DNA of 64,000 bases from Monarcha castaneiventris obscurior (Eukaryota > Chordata > Aves > Passeriformes > Monarchidae): assembly GCA_026261815.1 (NCBI GenBank), contig JAMPIT010000230.1, positions 10,291,001 through 10,355,000 of the forward strand, read 5' to 3'. Below, piece by piece: positions 1 to 11,342 of this stretch. Under the pieces are notes generated by a model. It was not told the origin of the DNA. It saw only the letters and a list, made by a program, of their open reading frames with translations, and did not search any database. A program made the position numbers and the translations under genes. Positions within the stretch are counted from its first letter, which is position 1, and the number at the start of each line of letters is the position of its first letter.

Positions 1-2163
1 TTCCTTTTTTGAAAGATGACGGTGTCTTTAAACTGAGCCTTTACAAAAGAGTCATCTCCCATGGCATGTTAAGTATCCTTTTAAAACGGGTGTTATTTTA
101 GGAATGTGCACACCCGCCTCTCATATCTGTTGTCTACACTTCTGTAAGCACCTGCCTTTCCTGGGATGCATACTGAAGTGTAAAAGGTTAATGTTTTAAA
201 TTCAAAGATCATGTACTATGGTGGAACAGTGAGTTGAGATTTGTTAGATCAATCTCTTCTTAACAGATTAAACTAACATCTTAACTTTTGTATATCAAAT
301 ATGGTCCTTTTTCAAGAGAAAAGGTATTGTTCTTCTGTCAGGAGTAAGCTAATTTATTTGAGCAGAAGGCTGTTGAATTAACAGAAGAATGCTTTGGCAA
401 TTGTTGAACTTTTTACCTGTCTGCCCAGTGGCTCAGAACATCATTCCTTTAAGAGGAGCTAAATGAATAGGGTTAATCTGTAGGGAACTTGGTTTCTTTT
501 GAGTTTGGGAAAACTTTGATCTTTTCTCTTCACCAAACGTGATGTATAGTCTGAAGTTTCTTTCCCTGCTGCCTGGTTCCTCTTGTTGCAGACCAATTGG
601 CCACCATGGAGCCTTAAAGTTCTTCAATTAAAGGGACATGGGACTTTTTTTTTTTTTTTATTTTAAGAGGAAGACTTGTAACAGTTAGTGAACACCAGAG
701 GGAAAAGGGAGAACAGCCTTTTAAACAGCTTTTCCCTGCATTGTTAGCCAGACTGCAGGCAGCAAGGCATGGCTTGGAGCATTATAGAAAAGAGCTATGA
801 ATGCCCTACAGGTGGTCTGCTCACATAATCTCCCCAATTTAAAACATTTTCCTTTACAGGACAATTGCATTACAAAACTCCCTTCTCTTTTGGTCCTAAT
901 TGAACCAAAGAACAACTACAAGATTTTCTTTAAAAACCGAGTGTCCAAAAAATTTTTAAAACCTATTAACTACATTCTAATATGTTTTCTAAAATGAGAG
1001 CACTCAGAACACCAGGAGTAAAAACTGCATTAGACATTACTCCAGATATTTTTACATCTTCTACTTATATTCTGTCAAATTAGCAATCATTTAAAAGCAA
1101 TTGGTTAGGTTGTGTGCTGGCAGTGAAAAGATAGCCCCAGGTCCCTTATTAACCTGCCAATCATGATAAGAGATGGGCAGCTACCCTACTAATGACAGAG
1201 ATATCCGTCATGATTTGTGGGAAAAACCTTGTTTCATTGAGCACTGACTTGATTATCGGTGTCCCTTTCAAAGATCTCCTAACTTAATAGACTCCACTTC
1301 TACAAAGTTACCAGGAGCATGAAAAGGAGTAATTTGAAATGCTCCTAACTCCTTGATAGGAAAAATAATTTTAACTTCTTAAATGCAAAGGAAATTCCAC
1401 TGGGATTTATGCATGGTACCTATTTATGCACCAACTGACCAGCATCAGAATATTGGCATAACTGTAAGTTGAAAAGGCTGTACTATTTTCCTATATTGCT
1501 GGAAATATTTTTTTCAAGGTTGTTGAAACATTTAAATCAACGTGACACTTTCCCCTGCTGTCAGGCCTTCCTGCTGGGGAAGCCCCACATAGCACAATCA
1601 GTTCTGCAGATAAAAATCTGAGTTCCTTCCCCTCCAGCGGGGTCTAGCAAGGAAGACAGAGAGGAGGTACAGTCACAACTCTTCTTTGAGAATTTGTTTA
1701 GATAAGTCTTTTGTAGGCTGCTGGTACAGGTTGTTCGTGCTGATATAAAAGCATTTCTAGTAAAAGAAAGAAGTAGACCCATGGCTTAACCTAGTCTGGA
1801 ATGAGCCAAGAGGTGCTACAGGTGAACTTAGTCAGAAAAGGAGTCTCAGAGCTAGCCAGGTAAACAAGATGCCTGCTTTGGAAGTGACTGAGTAATAATG
1901 CAAAGGTTAAATAGATGAAAATGAGGCAAAATTAAAATCACTAGAAACGCAAACCTGGGGAAATGGAGCTAAAGAAGCTAACTCAGAAGTGCAGATTTTT
2001 TGTCAATCAGCATAAAATTTGGAGATGGGTAAAAAATTTAGAAACACCAAGGCATTTAGGTATACAAGAAATAAAAATCCACAGCTACAATGAACTTCAC
2101 ATTATTAGGATGCTATTTAACAGACTTAAATTTGCTGTGAAGATCCAAAAAGTATTGGTGAGT

Positions 2164-2192
2164 TGGAAATGGAAATGGAAAATGGAAATGGA
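2164..2192. repeat. Short GGAAAT-type tandem repeat
   Basis: About five imperfect copies of a 6-bp GGAAAT unit lie in tandem, one of them lengthened by an extra A. It is a minor simple repeat in intergenic DNA with no visible function. Confidence 0.7.
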
Positions 2193-3308
2193 CTTGTTAA
2201 TTTTCAAGATCTGATGATAAACTGCCTTCTCCATAAATTTGCCAGAGAGCTACTGACAGTAGCCCAAGGAGACCCATGGGCCAAGCCCTTGCCTCCAGAG
2301 CAGGAGTGCCCTCGGCATCCCTGCTGGCATGGGCTCATCCATGGGCAGGGACAGCACCCACACACACTGGCTCCAGAGAGGTAAGGGAAAGCTTTGCTGT
2401 CACTGATGTGACCCATAACAGCATTTGGGGATCTGGATAATGGCAACTGAGAGCCTCCCACAGAAATGCCAAACTGCTCTGTTCAGGCGAGTGACCAAGC
2501 CAGCAGAAACATGGTTTGGGATATTTTTCTTCTCTAATAAGAAAGGACACCACCCATCCCCTGGGCCCTCCTGCTCAGCCCCTGGGAGCTAGATGGAAGT
2601 GTGCTCCAAAGTTTTCTCTGTGCAGGAGAAGCTTTCCTGAAGCTTTGATAATCAATCATTTGGTTGGGAAGGGGCTTCAAGAAAGGGAGGAATTAGGAAA
2701 TTCTCATATATTGTAATAATATGGATGTGGCCAAGCTCTCTGGGAAGGCTATGAAGGCTGACTGGCACACAAGGAGTCTTTTCTCCTTTCTTACACAAGA
2801 AAGTGTGTAAGTAAAGTATTGGGGTGCTCACCCATTAAAGAGTTCTTCAAATGTCTTAAAAGCTTTCCCAGGTGGAGTAGGAAAGCTGGAGGCAGGGGTG
2901 CCTCCTTGCACACACTACCCACAGTGTTCTTCACCCCAGCTTCAGAGCCTGGGCTTTTTCCAGGTTCCCTCAGGAGGACAAATCTCTAGACACCTGAAGG
3001 TGGCTTGTAGAAGAAATCAGCAACAGTTTTTCACAAGAGGAAACTGGAAGACAAGTACTGGGAGACAAGACAGAATGCCCAAATTTAAAAAGGAATCACT
3101 AGCTGAGAAAGAGCTTGGGAGAATCCCAGGTCTATTTTGAAATATGAAGGTTCAATACAAGACCACTTCTTGATCCCAGTGACTGTGCTCAACACACTTA
3201 TGTCACAAGCACTGCATGCCTGCACAGGAAGGTAACCTTCTTAACCAATAAAGACATGGGATAGACAGGCCATCTAATGTGAGGGAAAACTAGCAATAAT
3301 GTACATTG

Positions 3309-3358
3309 AAAAATTACAAAATACAAAAAAAATTACAAAATATAAAAAATTACAAAAG
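3309..3358. repeat. A-rich tandem repeat, about 18-bp unit
   Basis: Three imperfect copies of an AAAAATTACAAAATA-type unit lie head to tail. They differ in the length of the A runs, which suggests slippage or a local tandem duplication. Confidence 0.65.
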
Positions 3359-4317
3359 ATGCTCCGGGAGTGAAAACTCACCTGCAGTCAAGGTCATGCT
3401 GGAGGAAAGCTCAGTGTGGACCAGTCAAACCAGCTTGTGGAATCACAGCCAGTCTCCAGAGTGCCTGTTCCAACCTGCCTGTAGCATGCCCTGCTCCTGC
3501 ACCCCATTCCAGAGCCACATGGCCTATGTTTCTCCAGGCACACAATTCCACTCCCACACATGGTCAATGCAGCTTCTGGCCCAGCACGGAAGTGAGTGAG
3601 GAGCAAATCTCTCTCCATCACCCATCCCGGCCATATTCCCTCTCTTTTTGTCCTGCATACCAAATCTGGATGGTATGGAAAAGATAGCACGTCTCTCCCT
3701 AGAATTAAAGAGTCTGGGCAACAAAGGTCACCCTGAAAACAATAGGATGAGACTAAGAAGAATAAAGAGATCTGAGGATGCCAGTCCAAAGAAGAAACAT
3801 TAAACAGGGCAGGCTCCCAGCATGTGGTTGTGATGAGTTCTAAGCAGCCTTTAAGAGAACTCAATTAGAAATCTTCAGACAGCTCTGTTTATGTAAGCTT
3901 TTATAACTGCCCATCATTACTGTAATAAGGTATATGAATTTCACTAGTTCAGCAGAAAGAATCATAAATGCTATGGTGGTATGGAAATCACTAGTGTCTG
4001 GTATTAAAATGTGGAGCAATAATCTGAGGTGACTAAGGATAGTCAAATCACCTCAGAAACTAGTACCTAAGGTCAAATGCTGAAACAAGATTTTGAAGGC
4101 TGAGATAACACTTCTTCACTCCTACAAGTCTATTATCTGTGATCTCAAAACACTTTACATTCACTTGTGAATTAATAGTCAAATTTCTTCTTGTCAGGCA
4201 GAAATTGCAGTAATAATACCCAGGTTAATGAAACTTAAGTGCAAGTCTAGGGGAAGAACCTGGATTTCCTGACTCTGCTCTGTGTTCTCAGTACTCAGCT
4301 CCATTTTATGAGCACTT

Positions 4318-4870
4318 TTGCACACTGTGCTGTCCCGAGCAGTGTCCCCGCAGCAGCCCCCAAGGGCCACAGCCCCACGCCCGGAGTGCCCGGCTTTGCC
4401 AGGCTCACACCAAGGCTGCCCGAGCCAGACCGGCCCGTGGATGCTGCAGGGCTGAGGCGAAATCGCCTTGTACAAGACTGGAGGAAAATTACTCATTCCT
4501 CCCGTTCCCTGAGGCGGGCAGGTATGGGAAAGAAGGCTGACAGCAATTCCGGAGGTGCACCGGGCAAGGAGCCCGGCGGGCTGCGGCGGGAGCGGCGGTG
4601 CGGGATGCGGGAGGGGCCGGCGGCCTCGGCGCTCGCCATCCCGCAGTGCCCTCCGCCGGGGACACGGGGAATTCCAGCCCCAGCGCCTTCCCAGCCCCAG
4701 CTCCTGCTCCCGCCGAGCTCCCGCTTCGCCCTTCCCGCAGCTTCTCTCTCCGCGGAGCCTGGCGGGGCCGGGCAGAGGCGATGCCAGCCCCGCTCCCGGC
4801 GCTGGCCCTGCACAGAGCGCTGCTGTCACCCTCTGGGTGCCACCCTGCCACCATCGCTGCAGCAAGCAGA
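4318..4870. promoter_or_regulatory. Orphan CpG island
   Basis: GC content rises abruptly here. The core (about 4543-4850) holds, by my hand count, more than 30 CpG dinucleotides in roughly 310 bp, while the surrounding kilobases have very few. GC boxes and runs such as GGCGGG occur on both strands. This composition is typical of an unmethylated vertebrate promoter or a Polycomb-type regulatory island. No recognised first exon adjoins it: GJD4 ends about 12 kb to the right and no gene starts on the left within the window. Long open frames cross it on both strands, but their Pro/Arg/Ala/Gly-rich products are what GC-rich DNA gives by chance. It could be the promoter of an unannotated noncoding RNA, an alternative or distal promoter of a neighbour such as FZD8, or an enhancer-like island. 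Confidence 0.75.
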
Positions 4871-5208
4871 GTAGAACGCAGAAATAAGGTGTTCTTTTTA
4901 AAAATCCAGCTTTCCAAGAAGATAGAAATTTAGTCAGAAAAACCTGGGCACATTCCTGTCGATGCCTAATATATTATAAGGGAGAAAGCTGGGCTTCTTT
5001 TGGACACTATCTGACTTTTTTAATAAGTTACATAAGAAAGTGGTTCTTATCCCATCACTTTTGCCTTATATGTGGCTTCTTAGATGCTTTCAGGTATGCT
5101 TTAAATGCATTACTTAGATGTTCTTTCCTCCAAACTTCTGTCATTGATAATGCCATGTGACATTCTTCACAAAGAAGTGTTAGTCTCAAATTATTTTTTT
5201 CTACGTGA

Positions 5209-5234
5209 TTTTTTTTTTTCAAAAAAAAAAAAAA
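5209..5234. repeat. T-run / A-run inverted homopolymer
   Basis: Eleven T, one C, then fourteen A form a near-perfect foldback with almost no loop. It could have arisen by slippage, or from two A-tailed insertions in opposite orientation. No flanking element is recognisable. Confidence 0.7.
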
Positions 5235-8200
5235 CACCTTAGGACTAGAATGCCCCATTTTCACATCTTCTGAAATTAGAAAGAATAGTTTTCATGCTAT
5301 GAACAGACTTGATTCAAAATGCGTTTGAGACATGATACCTTCATCATTTCTCAGTGGTTGAAATCTAAATGCTCTCTTTCAATGTAAATCAGAAAATGAA
5401 GCCATCTGGCTTATGAAACAAATTACTTGCTTTGGCTTTTTGTCCAGATGTAGGGAGGGAACAGAATTAAATCTAACTTAGGAAAGGCAGGGGAAATGTT
5501 TCCCGTGCACACCGTGCAGCTTTGGGCACTGTGTGTTCTGTACATCGCTGCCATCCAGAGCTGCAGCCACTCAGCAGGGAGCTGCACCACTTTCTCTCTC
5601 CAAACCCATGGGGCAGAAAGCATATTTATCATTGTGGGTTTTAAACTGAAGTTACTTTTTGCAAAACTCTAGGGAAGCAATATTTTGATATAACAAGTTT
5701 TAAAATCTCAGTTTTCCAGGATACAGAGCAGGGCATTAAGAATAGCCAGACCAGGAAACCACGGAGACCCACACGGAGCTTCATTGCTGCCATCCTCGAG
5801 CTCATTAGTGTACAAGAATTGTGTGTGTTGTTTTTAGCAGCTAAAGAGTTATTTATGGCTTCTATGTTCTCAAGCCAAAGTGAGTGAGGGGTGCAACCAG
5901 GGCAAACGCATCAGAGCAATGCAAATCACTGACAAGGCATCATGAATACAAGCTGAGCAGAATTTAAATACAATCCATGAATGAGAGGAAAGATTTGCAT
6001 GAGGGAAAGAATCATTAGAATCTGATTTAACAAGCAGTACATAAAATGGGCCTTTGCAGCTTAAAATGAAGCAAAGCACATTCACATTATACATTCTTAA
6101 TGAAAAAAAAAGCAAAATCACAAAAAACCTAATTTATTAGTAGAGCTTGGAATAGAAATGGTTTTCACAGAATACCTTTAGATCCTGATTCAGAAACTTG
6201 TGCTTGATTGCTTTCTTGAATAGAAGTGGATCAGAAGCATGTAGGGTGGTAAGAACTATTTAAGTGCATGCCAAAGTCCTATTGATTTCAGTGAGATTTT
6301 ATAAGATACTTAAAGTAAGCATGTGCATAAATGTTTTTCTGAACAAGAGTCCTTTTCTGTATTAGGGTTTAACCCATGAATTTACACAGTGCTTTCAAAC
6401 ATAATTCCTTATGGGAAAATACAACAGACAAGAATATATATTTTTTTAATTGTATATTTCTGCATGTCTTAAAAGTGGTTAATGGAAAATTGTTCTGGAT
6501 AGAATTTTCTGTAAGGTCCAAAAGCCAATCTGTGGAAGCTGAGAGTAAATAATGTTCATAGAGCAACTTTTATAGATTCATCCCAACTAAATTTTGGAAG
6601 GTTTTGAATATAAGGTGTTATATAGATAATTTCAGTCTCTTGGAAGGAAAATGTTGTTTTACATTAAAGGATATTATATACTGTCTTTGAGAAAAGTAAG
6701 AGAATTACTTTTAAGAAACACCTGCCAGTTTTTGTTTCCCATTAGTGGTCTCTAACACCGAGCAGAACAAACTTTTTCTGTAATGTCTTCTAAAATAAAA
6801 TGTGCCTTCCTCTAAATGTCTTGTCTTTTGAAGTAATGGCTGAAGTGGCAGATTCTGATGCAACTGTGTTTTTCTGATACTAAGAGATCATCTGTCTCTG
6901 TCAACACTGGGCAATCTTTTTGTTTCTATAGAAGCATTGCTCCAGCTGTGTATTTACATTTCCTACCATATTCCTCTGGAAATACAACCCTTCTCTTACG
7001 CACTTCTCTCAGCTAAGTCTTTAGCAACAACACACACAAGAATTCAAAGAGCGCAGTGTATGAGCATGTGGCCGTATTGACTGTATTTGTGAAAGTTAGA
7101 CTCTAGTGTCAATTTTTCTTTTGGCATTTTAGAACATTTTGGAATGTTGCAGTGATAGCTTGCAAGATGTCTTTTTGAAATCTATGAATGGTATGACCAG
7201 TGTGATTTTTGTCTTTTGTGGTCTCTTTCCAAATAATTCTACTGTGAAAATGTTTGGCATCATATGATATTCCAGGTCAGCAGCAATACTGTTCTCCTGA
7301 CTTAGATTTCTGTGTCTCTTTTGTTGAATAAAACCAATATCACTTTGGTTGAAAGGTAACAACCTCTATAGTAGTACTTCTCTAGCTGTTATCACTGCTT
7401 AAATATTTCTCAACATTTTCATACTTTCTTTTTTTTTCCTCCCTCTGCCCGGCTTCCTCCAAGTGCTATGTTTAGGTGATGGCTGAGGTTCAGCTCATGT
7501 AAATGCAGGTAGGTATCTCAGTATAGGGGTCTTTTTAAGGTAAGACTTTGTATGAACTCCTACTGCAGTCAATAGAGTGTTAGAAATGTAGTCAGTAGGT
7601 CCTGGAAGCAGAATCCACTCTCTCTGTGTAACTTGTGGGCCTCAGTTCAGTTACTCAGACATGGGCTCCACGTGGTCCTGGAGGCTCCTATCCAGCTTCT
7701 ACCTGCCTCTCCAAATGAGCCTAGGTCTCCTGTAATTTTCTGTCGTGTCTGAAAGACCCACTTGAATATCTCAGTTACCCTCTGGCACAGCTAATAACAT
7801 GGGATACTTTTGTGGGCAACTTACTGGAACCCAGATCTGGATTTGACCAGATCTCCTCAGAGTGTGATGGGGCTGTGGACACTGACCTCACAGCTGTGTG
7901 ACAAGGTGTGGGTGTCTTAACCTTGAGCTGAGCCCTGCCAAGAGAGGCTGGTGATTATTTTTATCATCAGTCACGTCTCTGTTGCAAGAATTTAGTATTT
8001 TCATGGTGATGGGTTCTTTAATTGCTGGTTCCTCAAGTTTTACATTTTTTGCTGGGTTCTCTCATGTCTTCGTACAAGCCAGCACAATGTATAGTTTTGA
8101 TTGTTCAGTAGAGAGGTTTCTTCTCAGCCACTGCTCTGACCTCTTTGACCCCTTAAAAGCATTCTGCACATTGTCTGCTAAGGATTTGGAGGGGGGAGTG

Positions 8201-11200
8201 TTAGTATTTGCAAGGCCTTTGATTGGTATAACAATAATTTATTCAGTAAAATCACAATGTTTTGAAAAGTTGTTATTTTAATATTGCCTCTTTTGACAGT
8301 TCCCTCACGTGCAATGATATCTATGTGCTTTCTTCTACCTCTTTGTGGTATATTAACTTCTTTGTTCTTTACTTTAAGTTTTATTTTGCTGCTGCTTCAT
8401 TTTCTGACAAAATTTTAGAGAGGCTGTTTGGTTTTCCTCTTTTTTGCAGTTTTCTCCATTTATCCAAATTTGAGGACCGCTTAAAGTACATAACCACATA
8501 TCCTTAAATCATGCAAGTTCCATCAGCTCCTCTAGAGAGCAGCAAATATGTTCAAATAAAATAGTAGCATGGTTCAACCTAATGTTTCCTGAAACACAAT
8601 CTTTGTTAACTCAGCTTGCTAAGTACTGCTAAAGAGCAAAAAACTACGAGGAATGAAGGTCTTATACCTGAACCTGGCATTTTCAGACATTATCTGAGAA
8701 CTGTTCTAGCCCTGGTATTTAGTGTGGAAGCCTCCTACCCTCTCCAAAAGCCCAACACCACCAGCATCTTATGGCAGAGGGGAGAAGGAAGGCAACAGGG
8801 GTTCAGCCTGGGCCAGGGACCAGACTTGGATGCCCACCAGGTCTGTGGGCTGTAAAGCTTCCATCTTTACATAGCACTGGCAGCCAAGAGGAAGCACTCA
8901 CTCTCAGAAAAACACCCACAAGTTCTCCATCCTCATGTCCATCAGTGGGCGTTTGACAGATGGGGCTCTGGTTCCTGGTGTGCACTAACCAGGGCTTAAG
9001 GGAACTTGGCGCCTGACAGTGAGCCACAACTCTTTTATTTTTAAGAAAAATAGCCAAGGTAAATGCTTCCTAGCTACAGAGCTCTTCAGACTAACGCCAC
9101 CATGTGTTTGTACCTAAATGCTACATAAATCTTCAAAAGGAGGACAAAGGTCCCTCTGTTCTTTGAGACCAGTCTCCAAGCATGACTGACAGCTGCCTGC
9201 CGAGTGCTCACACAGCTGGCACAGTCCTCATCAGGCAAACTCATTCTAATGGGAAAATCCATATAACAGAGCGTCCAAAAACATGCTCGTGTTCTCAGAC
9301 CTGTCTCTGGTAAGGTTTTGTGCTAATAAAGCTTCTTGGTCTATACTGACTGTCTGAAGCAGCTTTTGCAAAGGTTTTCCTCTCAGTTATAAGCCTGGCC
9401 AGTTAAGCCCACCCTGTATCTGCAAAAGGGCCATGGCCCTCTGCAAGCAGAGCAGCTTTTCCTCAGTTTCCTGTAACCTACATTACACATCATCACAGCT
9501 ACCACCCGTGCTGGTGGCATTGCCTTCCAATTGCCAGGTACTGAGGTGCAAATGGGAACCACCTTCCCCAAAGTCACCACCTGAACTCTGTCAGACACAA
9601 AGAACACTGGGAGACAATTCTGGATGGACAGAAAACATCACCAGTGTAAGAGTGCCTGCCAAGGCCACAACAAAGCAAGGGAATCCTTTCTGGAAAGTGG
9701 AAGTTGGCATCTTCCACTACCTCAAGGATCCTCAGCTCGTCCCAGCATGCAAGCAAAACATGGAGGGGATGGATCAAGTCAGGCAAAGAGGGGAAAAAAA
9801 GCAAGCAATGCTTTGTATGTAGCTGAAGACCGTGTTTATCACATTTCCCCTTTCCTGTGCCCCCCCTTTGCAGCAGGATCCTGCCTCTTCAGTAGCTGCA
9901 TGGCTTCTGCTGGTGGGCTGGATGCACTCAGATACACCAACACAGACAATCTGCTAACCAAGTTCTGCCTTGTTTTTGGAAACGCTGCCAAAGATCCTGG
10001 AAACAATGCAAGTGGTGCTCCAGGGTGGATGGTGGAGACTGTACCGTGCTGCTTTTTGAGGTGTGTGTTGGCAACTGGGGCAGCCTGACACAGGGTGCAG
10101 CTGGTGCACTGGAAAAACACAGCCTTCTGCCCCATGAGAGCCCACCTGGCATCAAGGCAGAGCCAACATAAAGGCACTGGCAGAACAGGAGGTAGCTGGA
10201 ACTTACCAGCACTTCCTCTTTACAAACTAATTCCTGCGAACACCAACACAGACACTAACATGGAAATTCCAGGGAACACTCCACCAAGAGAGCTCAGTGC
10301 TCACTGAGATGGTGAGTGAGCTCTTCTGTCAGGTGCTGACTGAGGCCCCCATACTCTTATGATATTTTTTGTTTAGTCCATTTTTGAGGAAGATCCCTGC
10401 TGATTCTCCAGTCCGAATAAATTTAGCAATATTTAACTTTGCAGCCACAGATTTGTGCTCCCAATTGTATTGAAGTTGCCCTGCCTGGCCTTAGCTTTGC
10501 AACAGTTTCTCAGAGTAACCCTATAGTGTGGGATTAGTTTCAAGTGGACTGAGTTCTCCTGTATCGCCAGAAGTCCTGGGTGTTCAAGGTGTTCAGTCTG
10601 TATTGGCAGGGCCTGCAGGCTGCCTGAGGTATGCAGAGGAGAGACATGAAAGCTCTTTTTTGGTGCCCCAGCTGAACTATCCTTATGGTGTCTGCACATA
10701 CTCCAAAATCAGAGCAGAATTCATGTAGAATTTGGTGTCAGAAGCAGTGTGGGACTGTATTTCAGCTGACCTGGTGCCCAGGCTCTAGTGGGCTGAATCC
10801 CACACCAGTATTACTGAGGGATATCAAGAAGCCTGTCAACAGAAATAAGCAGCCTAAATGCTTTGCCTAAGCCTTTGTTTTTAATTTGTAGCAAACCTTC
10901 TCAAAAGATAAAGTGTGCTGAGCCAAGTTGTTTCTGGAAGTGAGCCTTGTAGAAATATTTTAGGAACCTCATGTACAAATAAAGCAACTGTTTGGATGTT
11001 TTAAACAACTCCTTTTCTTTTCTTTGTTTTTTTTCTTATAATATTTTAAGGGTTTTTGCTGAAATACAGAGGGCTAACTAAATAGGGAATGTGAGACTGT
11101 TTTTCTAAGAGGTTGACAATATTTCTGTGCAAAAGTCATGGAATATGTTTCTCAGACATGGCTAATTTGAAGAAAATATTTCCTATTTTTCTGCACATTT

Positions 11201-11302
11201 CAAAGTCTATAGCTATAAACTCTGAAAATTAGGATTGATTTATTCTAAATTGAAGTAGATCTGTGTTTCACATAACTCCAGGCCATGAGGTGGATTACCA
11301 CA

Positions 11303-11342
11303 TCTGTCTATCTGTTCATCTATCTATCAATCTACCTATCTT
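11303..11342. repeat. TCTA-type tetranucleotide microsatellite
   Basis: About ten imperfect tetranucleotide units of the TCTA/TCTG/TCAA type, followed by an A run. It is probably length-variable between individuals. Confidence 0.8.

Larger units (their letters stand above)
1..4300. other. Intergenic DNA, gene-free, left flank
   Basis: No coding exon, RNA gene or recognisable full transposon is visible. Open frames on both strands are short (under about 160 codons), overlap each other and match no family I know. The DNA is AT-rich, with a more GC-balanced patch at about 2.2-3.7 kb. By synteny with other vertebrates this lies between GJD4 and FZD8. FZD8 would be further left on the plus strand, so its 3' UTR could reach the left edge, but nothing in the sequence proves that. 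Confidence 0.7.

Noticed and set aside
4194..4865. Minus-strand open frame of 223 codons through the CpG island, with overlapping plus-strand frames
   Set aside because: GC-rich DNA has few stops, and all frames on both strands are open here. The products are low-complexity Pro/Arg/Ala/Gly without a domain.
9433..10177. Cluster of overlapping open frames of 60-155 codons on both strands
   Set aside because: Opposite-strand and shifted frames overlap, no family motif or splice-joined domain is visible, and the stretch is simply less AT-rich than its surroundings.
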